Source of the DNA: an uncultured Erysipelotrichales bacterium
GTDB taxonomy: Bacteria > Bacillota_I > Bacilli_A > Erysipelotrichales > Coprobacillaceae
Direction of reading: 5' to 3'
Assembly (NCBI GenBank): GCA_910579135.1
Contig: CAJTTM010000003.1
Coordinates: 67,164 to 131,163 of the forward strand
Length of the DNA: 64,000 bases
Part shown: one piece after another, positions 9,573 through 18,750 of the stretch
How positions within the stretch are numbered: the first letter of the stretch is position 1
Layout: each line of letters starts with the position of its first letter
Notes under the pieces: model-generated
Database searches by the model: none
Told to the model about the DNA's origin: nothing
What the model saw: only the letters and a program-made list of their open reading frames with translations
Program-made: the position numbers and the translations under genes

Positions 9573-10607
9573 TTATTTTTTTGTTCTTCTATTAGTTTGA
9601 GAATATACCAATAAAAAAGAACAATATTTATTTATAAGATAACTTATTACAATACATACAATTAATGTTATACAAGTCATTGTCCCTAAAACACAAAATG
9701 TAGGAATACTTTCAAAATAATTAAATCCTATTTTACAAATATTAATTATTAATTTATGTGTAAAAAAGATAATTAACGTATTTCTTCCAATATAAGTCAA
9801 AATATCAGTGAACTTTTGATTATGAATATATTCTAATAATAATGAAAGACTCGTTATAAATAAACAGCCACATAATGCACATGTCACAAATAATAGATAA
9901 TTTCCATATTGAGCAGTAGCCATTAAGATATAACTATTTTCATTAATTTCATTCCATTGATAAGATAATGTTAAAACAAAAGTGATTATACAGACTATTG
10001 GTAATATAATATATTTCTTTTCTTTTTTTCTAACATAATCTATGGCTGGTCTTATGAAATGACCTATACTATAGAATCCTAAAGAAGTAAAAACCACATC
10101 TATACCCATTGGATAACCAAATTCTAAATTTGGTAATATTAATCCTATCATAAATGTTATAATTATGATCATTGAATAAAACAAATTTGATTGAATCTTT
10201 GTTTTCTTTTGTATATATACAAATAACTCAAAAAAACAAACAGTCAAAAACATAACTGGTAAAAACCACAGAGAAGATAAGCTCTTAGCCTTTATTATAG
10301 ACTCGTAACTTCCATAAAGTATTTTTAATAAATTTTTAATTGATAATGGTGCGTAGATAATAGCCCAAACAAAATATGGATATAACAAATTTCCTATCTT
10401 AGAGTATAAAAAATGAAGCTCTATATCTTTATCCCTTTTCTTTTTAACATTGACCACTAATCCAGACGCAAAAAAGAACAATGGCATATGAAAAGAATAT
10501 ATCCATGTCTTACAATCTGCATTCGCAAAATTAATATGGCCAATAATAACTAATATAATCCCTATTGCTTTGATATAATCAATATAGGGTAATCTCTTTT
10601 TATTCAT
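9573..10607 (-). CDS. Acyltransferase-3 family protein (sugar O-acetyltransferase-like)
   Basis: The 344-residue integral membrane protein begins with the AT3 signature RLPYIDYIKAIGIILVIIGH, where the His is the presumed catalytic residue, followed by TWIYSFHMPLFFFASGLVV. About ten hydrophobic segments follow, as in COG3594 fucose 4-O-acetylase-like proteins. The start is set at the ATG at 10607 (MNKKRLP), since AAGGATGA lies just upstream and that ATG overlaps the end of the preceding cytidylyltransferase gene; an in-frame start 7 codons earlier is possible. It probably acetylates a sugar of the polymer made by unit 2. Confidence 0.85.
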   Translation of the reverse strand: MNKKRLPYIDYIKAIGIILVIIGHINFANADCKTWIYSFHMPLFFFASGLVVNVKKKRDKDIELHFLYSKIGNLLYPYFVWAIIYAPLSIKNLLKILYGSYESIIKAKSLSSLWFLPVMFLTVCFFELFVYIQKKTKIQSNLFYSMIIIITFMIGLILPNLEFGYPMGIDVVFTSLGFYSIGHFIRPAIDYVRKKEKKYIILPIVCIITFVLTLSYQWNEINENSYILMATAQYGNYLLFVTCALCGCLFITSLSLLLEYIHNQKFTDILTYIGRNTLIIFFTHKLIINICKIGFNYFESIPTFCVLGTMTCITLIVCIVISYLINKYCSFLLVYSQTNRRTKK

Positions 10608-11028
10608 CGACTTTTTCATCCTTAACAACTCTCAAATCAGTTGAACATATACCATCAGTATGAGGTAAAAAAACAACATCAACACCTCTTTGTTTTAAAT
10701 CTTTCGTCGTTTTTGCCCAACGTGATGAACCTTTCCAATCATCCCCTATAAAAACAACATCAAAGTGAACCTTTTTTAACATTTCTGTTTTCGATAAAGT
10801 ATCAGCTACAATACATTCATCAACTGCTTTAATATTTTCTACAATATACTTCCTTTCATCTTGATTAATAATAGGAGTTTTATTTTTATAATTTTGTACA
10901 AGTTCATCAGAATTGACTCCAACAACTAATATATCACAATATTTTTTAGCGTTATTAAGCAAATTTAAATGTCCTACATGAAACATATCATAGACACCTT
11001 GAGTGTATCCTATTTTATATTTCTTCAT
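10600..11028 (-). CDS. Cytidylyltransferase, glycerol-3-phosphate type (TagD-like)
   Basis: A 142-residue nucleotidyltransferase of the CTP_transf_like family. It carries GVYDMFHVGHLNLL, containing the HxGH nucleotide-binding motif, and a C-terminal segment FIGDDWKGSSRW with STDLR. This matches TagD, which makes CDP-glycerol from CTP and sn-glycerol 3-phosphate, although related enzymes use other phospho-alcohols. A CDP-glycerol glycerophosphotransferase (14493) in the same unit supports the glycerol assignment. The ATG at 11028 is chosen over an upstream GTG because AAGGGGTGAT (11033-11042) sits directly before it. The start overlaps the end of the upstream LicD gene by 14 bases, indicating translational coupling. 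Confidence 0.85.
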   Translation of the reverse strand: MKKYKIGYTQGVYDMFHVGHLNLLNNAKKYCDILVVGVNSDELVQNYKNKTPIINQDERKYIVENIKAVDECIVADTLSKTEMLKKVHFDVVFIGDDWKGSSRWAKTTKDLKQRGVDVVFLPHTDGICSTDLRVVKDEKVDE

Positions 11029-11911
11029 GTATATCACCCCTTAATTGTTTTAAATATTCTTTATATGAAATAGTTGCACTTTGGTATAAAAACCCATGGA
11101 CGCTAGTTCCAATGACATATTCCATATAATTTCCATATTGTTTTGAAAGAATAGCATCATAGGCTTTTGGAATCTTAACGTTTAAATAATGAAACTGATG
11201 TTCTGTTAATTCTTCAAAATATTCTTTCTTATGTTTATATTTCGGTCTTCCATATTTAAATGCTAGATTAGAAATATATCCACAACCCCTCCCATTATAC
11301 TTGGAACATACTTTTTCATAATGAGCATATATATTTTTATAACCAAATATCTTATATAAGCTTCGACATATCAAATATAATATTTTTGATTTGATTGTGG
11401 GATGTTCCTTTCTAAATTTGTGTTTCATTATTTTTTCTAATACTCTACATCTTATTTTTTGAATACGACATAAAAATTCATTTTTAGGATACTCATCAAA
11501 AGGGAAGATATCTATAAATATACCCTGGTTATGATTTAAATGAATCTCATTTGGTAAAATTGCAGATGTATGACTATTTCTTAATTGTGCATGTCCTCTA
11601 TAAAGATCATCATTATAGGGTGTTTGAAAAAAGTAAGGATCTTTAAATTCAATATCTGCGATCTTTAATAGTTTTATATAATCTTCTCTCATCATACCTA
11701 AATCAATATCATCATCCCAAGGAATAAAGCCATTATGCCTAATAGCACCAATAAGAGATCCACTGATAATGAAATACTTAATATTGTACTTATCACATAC
11801 ATTTATAAATTTTCCTAACAAGTCTAATTCAACTTGCCATATTTCTTTCATTTTTGATGAAACTTGATATCCATCAATAACTTCATCTTCTAAATTTAGT
11901 TTATTTCCCAT
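11015..11911 (-). CDS. LicD family phosphotransferase
   Basis: The 298-residue protein has the LicD signature early (SGSLIGAIRHNGFIPWDDDI, about residues 50-70), including the DDD metal-binding cluster of this nucleotidyltransferase fold. LicD proteins transfer phosphocholine or related phospho-alcohols from CDP-activated donors to cell-surface glycans. The C-terminal half includes CSKYNGRGCGYISNLAF and the family's KYxxL-YGNYM pattern (SKQYGNYMEYV). No licA/licB/licC choline genes are in the window, so the donor may be CDP-glycerol made by the adjacent TagD-like enzyme; that is inference. Start ATG follows AAAAGGTGAG. A second LicD lies at 15657. Confidence 0.85.
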   Translation of the reverse strand: MGNKLNLEDEVIDGYQVSSKMKEIWQVELDLLGKFINVCDKYNIKYFIISGSLIGAIRHNGFIPWDDDIDLGMMREDYIKLLKIADIEFKDPYFFQTPYNDDLYRGHAQLRNSHTSAILPNEIHLNHNQGIFIDIFPFDEYPKNEFLCRIQKIRCRVLEKIMKHKFRKEHPTIKSKILYLICRSLYKIFGYKNIYAHYEKVCSKYNGRGCGYISNLAFKYGRPKYKHKKEYFEELTEHQFHYLNVKIPKAYDAILSKQYGNYMEYVIGTSVHGFLYQSATISYKEYLKQLRGDIHEEI

Positions 11912-11954
11912 ATCGACTCACCTTTTCTTAAAAGAATACACATTATAAATGCCC

Positions 11955-13397
11955 TTATGCTTTTTTAAACTTCTTTAAAAGTCCATCTAAAACCTCAAAT
12001 ATAAGTTTATTCTTAGTTATCAATAATAAAATACCATATATTGCACCTCCTGCAACAACTTGAATAAGAGTTGTCGTAAAATGAGTTGGTAAATAATATC
12101 CTATAATATAAACTGGAATAAACATGATTATTGAATAAACGAGATATTTAAATGCGTTTTTAAGAATATATATAAAATTAACGTATTCACTACTCATATA
12201 AATATACAACCCTGTAATTGTTCCCTCCGCAAATAGTGAGGCAATAACAGCACCATACGAATTAAAATAAGGAATTAATATAAGATTTAATATCAAATTA
12301 ACTACTGATCCCATAATAATAGCTTTGCTGCTTCTTTTTCTTTGACCACTAGGAGTTAAATATAAACCTCCTAAAATATTACTCATTCCAATAATTAAAA
12401 TAAGCGGACAATACAATTGTAATAAGCTAATAACCTTATCATATCCTGGTCCTAGAAACCAAGGCACAAAAGTACTCGCACAACCAACAATCCCAAAAAC
12501 TAAAGGAAAAGCTAAAAGATTCATAAAATCATAAGCTTTATATATTAACCCTCTAATTTTTTGATGTTCTTCTTTTGCAAATAAATAAGCCGTTCGAGCA
12601 CCTATAACTCCTGAAAGTGAAGTAATTAATGTTAAAAAGATATGTACAATTTTATTCGTTTGTTCATAATATCCATTTTCATATGAAGAATTCACAATAA
12701 TTCCTAACATTGTTTTGTCTAATACAGTATATACAGAAGTCGCAATTGTTGGAATGAAATAAATAAGTGTTTCTTTCATATGATGTTTATACTTTAATGA
12801 TTTCATATCTACTTTAACTAAGTATCTCTTTACATTGCTAATTAAAATAACATTCGCAATCAATGTTCCTACAGTTTGAATAAAAATATATATTAATAAA
12901 TCATCTCTTGATTTTACAAAGATAAATATACTTATAACAGTTAATAATTTGACAACAAAATTTCTAATGACTAAAGTTTGAAAGTTTTCTAAAGATTTTA
13001 AAAACCAACTACAATCAAATGCAACAGATAGAATAGAAATACCACAAGCTAGATAAATAAAAATATCATATTGATTCATAATAACAACTATTAAATAAAT
13101 GATAATACTTAAAAATGTTGTTAGAAATCTTAGTATTGTAATTTCATAAAATAACTTTGATCTCTTGTATTCATCATCTCTTACTCTAGCACCTTCTCTT
13201 ACTCCATATGAGTTCGTTCCTAAGGCTGCAAGCAAGGCAAAATAAGTTGCAATCGAATAGGAAAAACTATAAACCCCTACTCCATCTGCATGTAAAACTC
13301 TTGATACATAAGGAGCTGTAATTAAGGGAACAATAATAACAAAGACTTCATAAAACAAATTAAATATATAATTTTTCTTTATACTTTTTTGTGCCAT
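11955..13397 (-). CDS. Oligosaccharide flippase, Wzx/MATE-like
   Basis: A 480-residue protein with about 12 to 14 membrane helices. It starts KKNYIFNLFYEVFVIIVPLI and then TAPYVSRVLHADGVGVYSF, the hallmark N-terminus of RfbX-type polysaccharide biosynthesis proteins (PF01943). It should flip undecaprenyl-diphosphate-linked repeat units across the membrane. The start ATG follows AAAGGAGAAATT. It lies between a galactofuranosyltransferase-like gene and a LicD gene in unit 2. A second, dissimilar flippase is encoded at 25794 in unit 1, so each unit has its own. Confidence 0.9.
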   Translation of the reverse strand: MAQKSIKKNYIFNLFYEVFVIIVPLITAPYVSRVLHADGVGVYSFSYSIATYFALLAALGTNSYGVREGARVRDDEYKRSKLFYEITILRFLTTFLSIIIYLIVVIMNQYDIFIYLACGISILSVAFDCSWFLKSLENFQTLVIRNFVVKLLTVISIFIFVKSRDDLLIYIFIQTVGTLIANVILISNVKRYLVKVDMKSLKYKHHMKETLIYFIPTIATSVYTVLDKTMLGIIVNSSYENGYYEQTNKIVHIFLTLITSLSGVIGARTAYLFAKEEHQKIRGLIYKAYDFMNLLAFPLVFGIVGCASTFVPWFLGPGYDKVISLLQLYCPLILIIGMSNILGGLYLTPSGQRKRSSKAIIMGSVVNLILNLILIPYFNSYGAVIASLFAEGTITGLYIYMSSEYVNFIYILKNAFKYLVYSIIMFIPVYIIGYYLPTHFTTTLIQVVAGGAIYGILLLITKNKLIFEVLDGLLKKFKKA

Positions 13398-13416
13398 AAT
13401 TTCTCCTTTCTGTATT

Positions 13417-14490
13417 TTACTTCAAAGTTAGAGCAATTGCTTTTTTTGTATAATATCCATTAAGTAGTTTCTCTGATACTTTTTGGGTGTTTTCTAGTAA
13501 TTCATTATATTCCTTTTCTGTCATTTTATCTAGTTTATCTTTAATATCATACAAAGAATCAATAACTATTCCACACTTGTTTTCACAAATAAAATCAGCT
13601 AAAGCTGCTTGTTTCCATATAATAACTGGTATCCCTAAGGATAAATATAAGGATGTCTTATGAGGATTATTAATTTTTAGGTATTCACCATAAACCCCAT
13701 TACACGTTGTTGCGCTTTCACCATCCCAAACCAAACCAAAACTCCCCTCCATAGCATAGGGTAATGCATTTGGAGAAAATGATCCATGATATTTTATTTT
13801 ATCATTAATAACTCCTTCATAATCTACACCATATAAATTAAAGTTATAATTATCTGGCAAATGATAAGCATACTTAGCCTTATGAATTCTTAAGTTACCA
13901 GCAATAATAATTGGTAAATCTTTTTGATTTTTCTTTAATTGTTCTTTCTTTAAATCATCTATTAAATAATCAAATATTTCTAAAGAAATTAATTTGTTTT
14001 TGTCTATTCCTAGTGACGAAACAAAGTTTTTCATCTTCTCATTATGTACTATAATTTTAGAACATATTTTTAACATATTCTCTTCTTCTATTTTCAATCG
14101 TAATCTTTGACTTCTAGAAATACTTTGTCTCTTTGCTGTTCTTAAAAGTTCTAAATCATGGATAATAAGTGATACTTTAATATTTCTATTTTGAATAATT
14201 TTAAATAAATGAGATAAAAAAATTGAATGTTCCTTGATAGGAAATTGTACTATTAATTCATCTTCTGATTTAAGAAAAGATAATGTCTTTTTCCATATAT
14301 CATATGTTTCTTTATGAATTAAAACCTTCTTCAATTTTTTTAAATCTTTTCTATCTTTAATAATTGATGAGATAACAATTGGTCTATAACTTAAAGATTC
14401 CAATATCTCTTCTACATCATCTCTAGCCTTAATACCCGCTGTTTTTTGATCTGTTTTTGCTTTATAAACTTCTTGTATATAATATTTCAT
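13417..14490 (-). CDS. Galactofuranosyltransferase-like GT-B glycosyltransferase
   Basis: About 357 residues. The sequence pattern (LIIHDLELLR, then IIVHNEKMKNFV, IIIAGNLRIHKAKY, LYGVDYEG, KYHGSFSPNALP, GSFGLVWDGES and LGIPVIIW) resembles the beta-1,6-galactofuranosyltransferase/Gtf3-like GT-B family, in which KAxY-type residues and the FGLVWDG segment are conserved. A UDP-galactopyranose mutase in the same unit (18751) would supply UDP-galactofuranose, which supports the call. The start is set at the ATG at 14490 rather than 14496, giving a better distance from GAGG. It is coupled to the preceding gene, whose stop TGA lies at 14495-14493. Confidence 0.75.
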   Translation of the reverse strand: MKYYIQEVYKAKTDQKTAGIKARDDVEEILESLSYRPIVISSIIKDRKDLKKLKKVLIHKETYDIWKKTLSFLKSEDELIVQFPIKEHSIFLSHLFKIIQNRNIKVSLIIHDLELLRTAKRQSISRSQRLRLKIEEENMLKICSKIIVHNEKMKNFVSSLGIDKNKLISLEIFDYLIDDLKKEQLKKNQKDLPIIIAGNLRIHKAKYAYHLPDNYNFNLYGVDYEGVINDKIKYHGSFSPNALPYAMEGSFGLVWDGESATTCNGVYGEYLKINNPHKTSLYLSLGIPVIIWKQAALADFICENKCGIVIDSLYDIKDKLDKMTEKEYNELLENTQKVSEKLLNGYYTKKAIALTLK

Positions 14491-14492
14491 AT

Positions 14493-15644
14493 TCATACCT
14501 CATATATTTTTTCTCTAATTAATTCTGCAATATCCATAGAAGAGTGTGAAGAAACAATCAGTCCTACTTCTTTAAAAAAGGACTCTAAATCTTTCTTATA
14601 TTTTTCCATATCAATATTTAATATATTATTTATTAAATCATGCTCATTATCCGCAAAAGGAAAAGGTAATTTTCTTAAATCAAAATATAATCCTCTCTGT
14701 TCTATATATTGATGATAATCAGGAGCATATAAAAAGCCTGGTTTATATTCTAAAGCAAAATCAAAGATTCCACTAGAATAATCTGTAATATATAAATCAC
14801 TAGCCAATGTTAGTTCTTGCATATCATCGTAATAGGTTACATTTACGACTTGTTTATCGTACTTTAAATTCTTTGAATAATCCATCATTAATGGGTGCAA
14901 CTTGATAAATACAATCCATTCTTTATTTGTTTTTTTTCTTAAGATATCAATTATTTTATGAAAATCAATATCTAAAAAATGATAATCATTATTGTTTCTA
15001 AAGGTAGGAGCATATAAAGCAATAGATACATTTTCATCTATAGAAAAAGTATCCTTAACCTTTTTTTGTTCATAATGATGTTCTTTATAAAATATATCAT
15101 TCTTAGGATATCCACACTCCAGTATTTCACCTTGATACCAAAATGCTCTTTTATAAATATCAGTAAGCCATTTTGCATTTGAAATCAACAAATCTATCAT
15201 GGAAGAATTATGTTGAGATTGTTTAACTTGAGAAAATAAAAGTTTATCTCTTACATCTCCCTCTACCTTCTTGAATCCTAATCCTCCATGCCATGTATTA
15301 ATATAATATTGATTCTTTCTTTTTTTTATCCAAACAGGCTTTGTATGACTATCTACCCAGACTTTTGCAGTAGAAAGTTCTTTTACCATCTTTAATGATG
15401 GCCATTCTATAACTTTTACATAATCTGGTGTTTCAAATTGATATCCTTTATGCTTTAACCATATAATTTGAATATGAGGATCTAATTCATGTAAAGCCAT
15501 TGATATATATTTAGGGTTATCACCATATTTTTTTCCACTAAAATTTGAAAATATGACTTTCTTTTCTATAGGATATAAACGATATAATGCAAAAAGTGGA
15601 AAACCTACAATATTTTTTATATAGTGTTTAATTCTATCTTTCAC
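14493..15644 (-). CDS. CDP-glycerol glycerophosphotransferase family protein (TagB/TagF-like)
   Basis: About 383 residues with the family motifs of PF04464: NTWHGGLGFKKV (catalytic His region), LYAPTFRNN, IKLHPLM and ITDYSSGIFDFAL. These membrane-associated enzymes transfer glycerol phosphate (or ribitol phosphate) from the CDP-linked donor to a lipid-linked acceptor or growing teichoic-type chain. The TagD-like enzyme at 10600 would provide CDP-glycerol. The GTG at 15644 is preferred to an ATG three codons earlier because AGGAG (ending at 15654) abuts that ATG but lies 9 bases from the GTG. It may add single glycerol-phosphate branches instead of a full polyglycerol-phosphate chain; the sequence alone does not tell. 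Confidence 0.85.
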   Translation of the reverse strand: MKDRIKHYIKNIVGFPLFALYRLYPIEKKVIFSNFSGKKYGDNPKYISMALHELDPHIQIIWLKHKGYQFETPDYVKVIEWPSLKMVKELSTAKVWVDSHTKPVWIKKRKNQYYINTWHGGLGFKKVEGDVRDKLLFSQVKQSQHNSSMIDLLISNAKWLTDIYKRAFWYQGEILECGYPKNDIFYKEHHYEQKKVKDTFSIDENVSIALYAPTFRNNNDYHFLDIDFHKIIDILRKKTNKEWIVFIKLHPLMMDYSKNLKYDKQVVNVTYYDDMQELTLASDLYITDYSSGIFDFALEYKPGFLYAPDYHQYIEQRGLYFDLRKLPFPFADNEHDLINNILNIDMEKYKKDLESFFKEVGLIVSSHSSMDIAELIREKIYEV

Positions 15645-15656
15645 ACTTATCATCTC

Positions 15657-16550
15657 CTATATTTTCATTTTTAATAAAGCATGTTTTTCGTGCTCTTTAG
15701 GTATTTTCATATAATCACCATATAATTTCTTGAGATAATAATCATAATCATATGGGATTTTCCAATCTCTACCACAGAAATTTTCTCTTCTTGTTTTATA
15801 AAATTTATCTCTTTCATATAATTCTCCAAAAAAATGTTTTCTACCTGTAGGAACAACAACATATTTTGAATGATTATTCTTACATATTGAATTCCATTTA
15901 TCATAAAATATAGTCCATCTTCTTAGAGAAAAGAAAGAAAATATCATTCCAATACTTATCTTTCTTTGAAAAATTTTTCTTTCATTAGGTAAATCTTTTA
16001 CAAGCTCATTGAAATAATCTTTATACTGATAAAACTTTCTACATGAAACAATTAATCCCAAAGCTAAGCTTCCAATTCCATGGATTTTTCTCAAAACAAC
16101 ATTATCAAAGGTATTTTCCATAATAACAATATCTATTGGTAATCCACATTCCTTTTCTGAATAATCATTAACCGACATATAGATTGTATCTTTTAAACGA
16201 ATTTGATTTGATGGAAGACAATGCATATCATCACTATATGCATTATGAATCCAATATTTATATCCAAATTTATTTTTAAAACAACTCATAAATTTTGAAT
16301 AGTCTTCTCTTGATATATCAATATCAATATCATCATCCCATGGAATAAACCCTTGATGGCGTACTGCCCCTAAAGCACTTCCTCCTGTCAAATGATAAAC
16401 ACAGTTTTCTTCCTCTAGAACACCTATAATATCATCAGCCATAGATAAGAGTTGTTCCTGTACCTTTTTTAATTCCGCATCATTTAACTGTATTAAATTT
16501 TTATTTTTATGACATAACATTTTAAATATATCAGTTGTGGATAATGACAT
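15657..16550 (-). CDS. LicD family phosphotransferase (second copy)
   Basis: A 297-residue protein with the LicD core YHLTGGSALGAVRHQGFIPW followed by DDDIDIDISREDYSKF around residues 55-90. It shares the fold and acidic cluster with the LicD at 11015 but is clearly divergent in the C-terminal half (CRKFYQYKDYF, KYVVVPTGRKHFFGE). The C-terminus has LKKLYGDYMKIP, again the LicD pattern. It should attach a phospho-alcohol to a surface glycan; the donor is unknown. Start ATG follows GAGGA. It stands 12 bases upstream of the glycerophosphotransferase gene, so the two are probably translated together. Confidence 0.85.
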   Translation of the reverse strand: MSLSTTDIFKMLCHKNKNLIQLNDAELKKVQEQLLSMADDIIGVLEEENCVYHLTGGSALGAVRHQGFIPWDDDIDIDISREDYSKFMSCFKNKFGYKYWIHNAYSDDMHCLPSNQIRLKDTIYMSVNDYSEKECGLPIDIVIMENTFDNVVLRKIHGIGSLALGLIVSCRKFYQYKDYFNELVKDLPNERKIFQRKISIGMIFSFFSLRRWTIFYDKWNSICKNNHSKYVVVPTGRKHFFGELYERDKFYKTRRENFCGRDWKIPYDYDYYLKKLYGDYMKIPKEHEKHALLKMKI

Positions 16551-16639
16551 TCTTATTCCTCGCTTTTTAGATTAACACTTTATAACTTTATCTTTCTTTA
16601 TTACAAATGTCAATTAAAATATACTATAAGCAGGTATAT

Positions 16640-18739
16640 TTATTTTTTGTATTTAGTAGATTTTAATTTGAATTTTTTCTTATTTGTTACATTTGCTTTT
16701 TTCTTGCTTTGAATCGTATTCTGTTTCCCAGAACCAGATGTATTACCATTAATAGAAATATCAAATTTCTTATTTTTTAATGAAACATTATTATTTAAAA
16801 CAATTTTTGAACTCTTTCCAATAGAAATACCATTCTGATTACTTTTTGAAATCTTATTTTTATTAATGTTTAAATTTTTTGAAGACATAACCAAAATCCC
16901 ATGTGCTTTGCTACTACTAACACTATTAGATAATAAATTAATATATGATGATTTTTGTATCTGTATTCCATGTCCTTTTGAACTTGTTATTTTATTTCCA
17001 CTTATAACACTAATTTTTTTCTTGCTACCTGTTCTATTTAAAATCATAATCCCATTTGACTTTGATTGTGAACATGTATTATTTTTGATATTACCATTAG
17101 ATGAATTAAAATTAATTGCTATTTTTGTACTATTTTTTATTGTATTTGAAGTTACATTAGCAGATGCATGATCCACTTGAATTCCATTCTTTTTAGCCTT
17201 ATCAATAGTATTACTTTGAATATTAGAAACACTTGATTGTTTATAAACTCCTATTCCATAAGCACCAGGACTTGTTATTTTATTGCTTTTAATATTAGTT
17301 ATTTTTGATTTTCCTTGTATTTCAATACCACATTTTTTAGGTGAAGATAGAGTATTCTTATAAATATTCATTACTTTAGCCTGTTTTAAAATATTAATAC
17401 AATTAGCAGAAATAGAACTCAACTTGTTAGAATTAATGTTTTTTACGCTTCCACCATAAATATTTATACCATTTGTTGCTTTTTTTATTGTGTTGTTTTC
17501 AATACTTACAGTTGAAGAATTTGAACTCACACCATATAAGCGACTATTTGATATACTATTTGATTTTATTGTTGCTTTCGATTTTTGAATTTGTATTCCA
17601 TATTCTCCAGCTTTATTAATATTATTCTTTGAAATGGTTAAATTCGCATTATTAAGAGCAAATATCCCGTGTGCTGCACTTTGGCTAAAATTATTTCCCT
17701 CTATTGTTAATGTTGATTGACTAACATATAGACCGTATGAAGAAAAACTATCATTTTTTACCTGTTTAGGATTTGCCTTATAGTTAAATTGATTGTTAGT
17801 TACCTTTCCGCTACTTGATACAATTCTAGCTAGCTGAGAAGAATTATTAATCTTATTACCACTAATATTAACATTCTTATATGTTGAAATATTCATTGCT
17901 CCATAAATCACATTATTAAATGTATTATTTTTAATTGTAATGTTTTCTCCTTTTTTACCAGCCCCATTGAAATCATAATGTGATCCTAATGCAACTTTTA
18001 AGTTTGTGAATGTATTATTTTGAACTAAAACATTTTTACAAACTGTTTTATCTATTGGAAATGCATTAGGTTCAGATTTACTAAATATTGCATCTATATG
18101 CAAAGCCTCCATTGTATGTTTTGATTGTTCTTTATCAACTTTATCATTCAATTCATCTGTATAATATTTTTTTTCTGGATCACTACCAGTGTAATCTATA
18201 GCATTCAAAAATTGATTGTTATAAACCTGAATTCCATCAACACCAGCAAACACTACCATATGTCTATCACAAAAGTTCTTGACTGTAGTATTTCTCAAAG
18301 TAACATTTTTAGCATGGTTAAAACGCATTAAATGAGATAAGTTTGTTGTATTCTTTACATTACCGTCCCAAGTCCCACCTTCTACAATAATATTTTGTGA
18401 TTGCTCATAACCATCTTCATTATTGCTAGTATCACTCATTAACATTATTTTTTTATCGTTTTTACGAGCAATAACAGCATTTTTATCTAGTGATAATTTA
18501 GTATTTGAATATATAGATAATACCTCACTAATATAATATTTTCCTGCTGACAGTTTAACAGTGATGCTAGAACCCTCTTTGGCCTTATTCAAAGCCTGTT
18601 GAATCACTTTTGTATCATCCCCACTATTAGTAGGAGAAACAGTTATAATTTCTTCTGCCTTTACACTACTAAAAACAAATAGACTTAACATTGTAATAAT
18701 AGTTAAACAACTACACATCCACTTAAAATGCTTATACAT
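16640..18739 (-). CDS. Secreted right-handed beta-helix protein
   Basis: This 699-residue protein has a signal peptide (about residues 1-28, ending SSVKA-EE). The rest is dominated by short repeats of about 20-24 residues built on N-x-I/V and N-N-T patterns, as in NosD/pectate-lyase-like parallel beta-helices (PF13229). An N-terminal cap contains DDTKVIQQALNKAKEGSS and YYISEVLSIYSNTKLSLDK, and the core has GGTWDGNV and FCDRHMVVFAGV. The tail is lysine-rich (KKKFKLKSTKYKK). Such folds bind or cleave carbohydrates. Its position inside the polysaccharide unit suggests it acts on or binds the exported glycan, for example as a lyase, epimerase or anchor (inference). It is paralogous to the protein at 49078. 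RBS AGGAGG precedes the ATG. Confidence 0.8.
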   Translation of the reverse strand: MYKHFKWMCSCLTIITMLSLFVFSSVKAEEIITVSPTNSGDDTKVIQQALNKAKEGSSITVKLSAGKYYISEVLSIYSNTKLSLDKNAVIARKNDKKIMLMSDTSNNEDGYEQSQNIIVEGGTWDGNVKNTTNLSHLMRFNHAKNVTLRNTTVKNFCDRHMVVFAGVDGIQVYNNQFLNAIDYTGSDPEKKYYTDELNDKVDKEQSKHTMEALHIDAIFSKSEPNAFPIDKTVCKNVLVQNNTFTNLKVALGSHYDFNGAGKKGENITIKNNTFNNVIYGAMNISTYKNVNISGNKINNSSQLARIVSSSGKVTNNQFNYKANPKQVKNDSFSSYGLYVSQSTLTIEGNNFSQSAAHGIFALNNANLTISKNNINKAGEYGIQIQKSKATIKSNSISNSRLYGVSSNSSTVSIENNTIKKATNGINIYGGSVKNINSNKLSSISANCINILKQAKVMNIYKNTLSSPKKCGIEIQGKSKITNIKSNKITSPGAYGIGVYKQSSVSNIQSNTIDKAKKNGIQVDHASANVTSNTIKNSTKIAINFNSSNGNIKNNTCSQSKSNGIMILNRTGSKKKISVISGNKITSSKGHGIQIQKSSYINLLSNSVSSSKAHGILVMSSKNLNINKNKISKSNQNGISIGKSSKIVLNNNVSLKNKKFDISINGNTSGSGKQNTIQSKKKANVTNKKKFKLKSTKYKK

Positions 18740-18750
18740 AAAATTTCCTC

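Noticed and set aside
14446..14712. 88-codon plus-strand frame across the galactofuranosyltransferase/glycerophosphotransferase junction
   Set aside because: It overlaps two well-supported minus-strand genes and has no promoter or homology that I can see.
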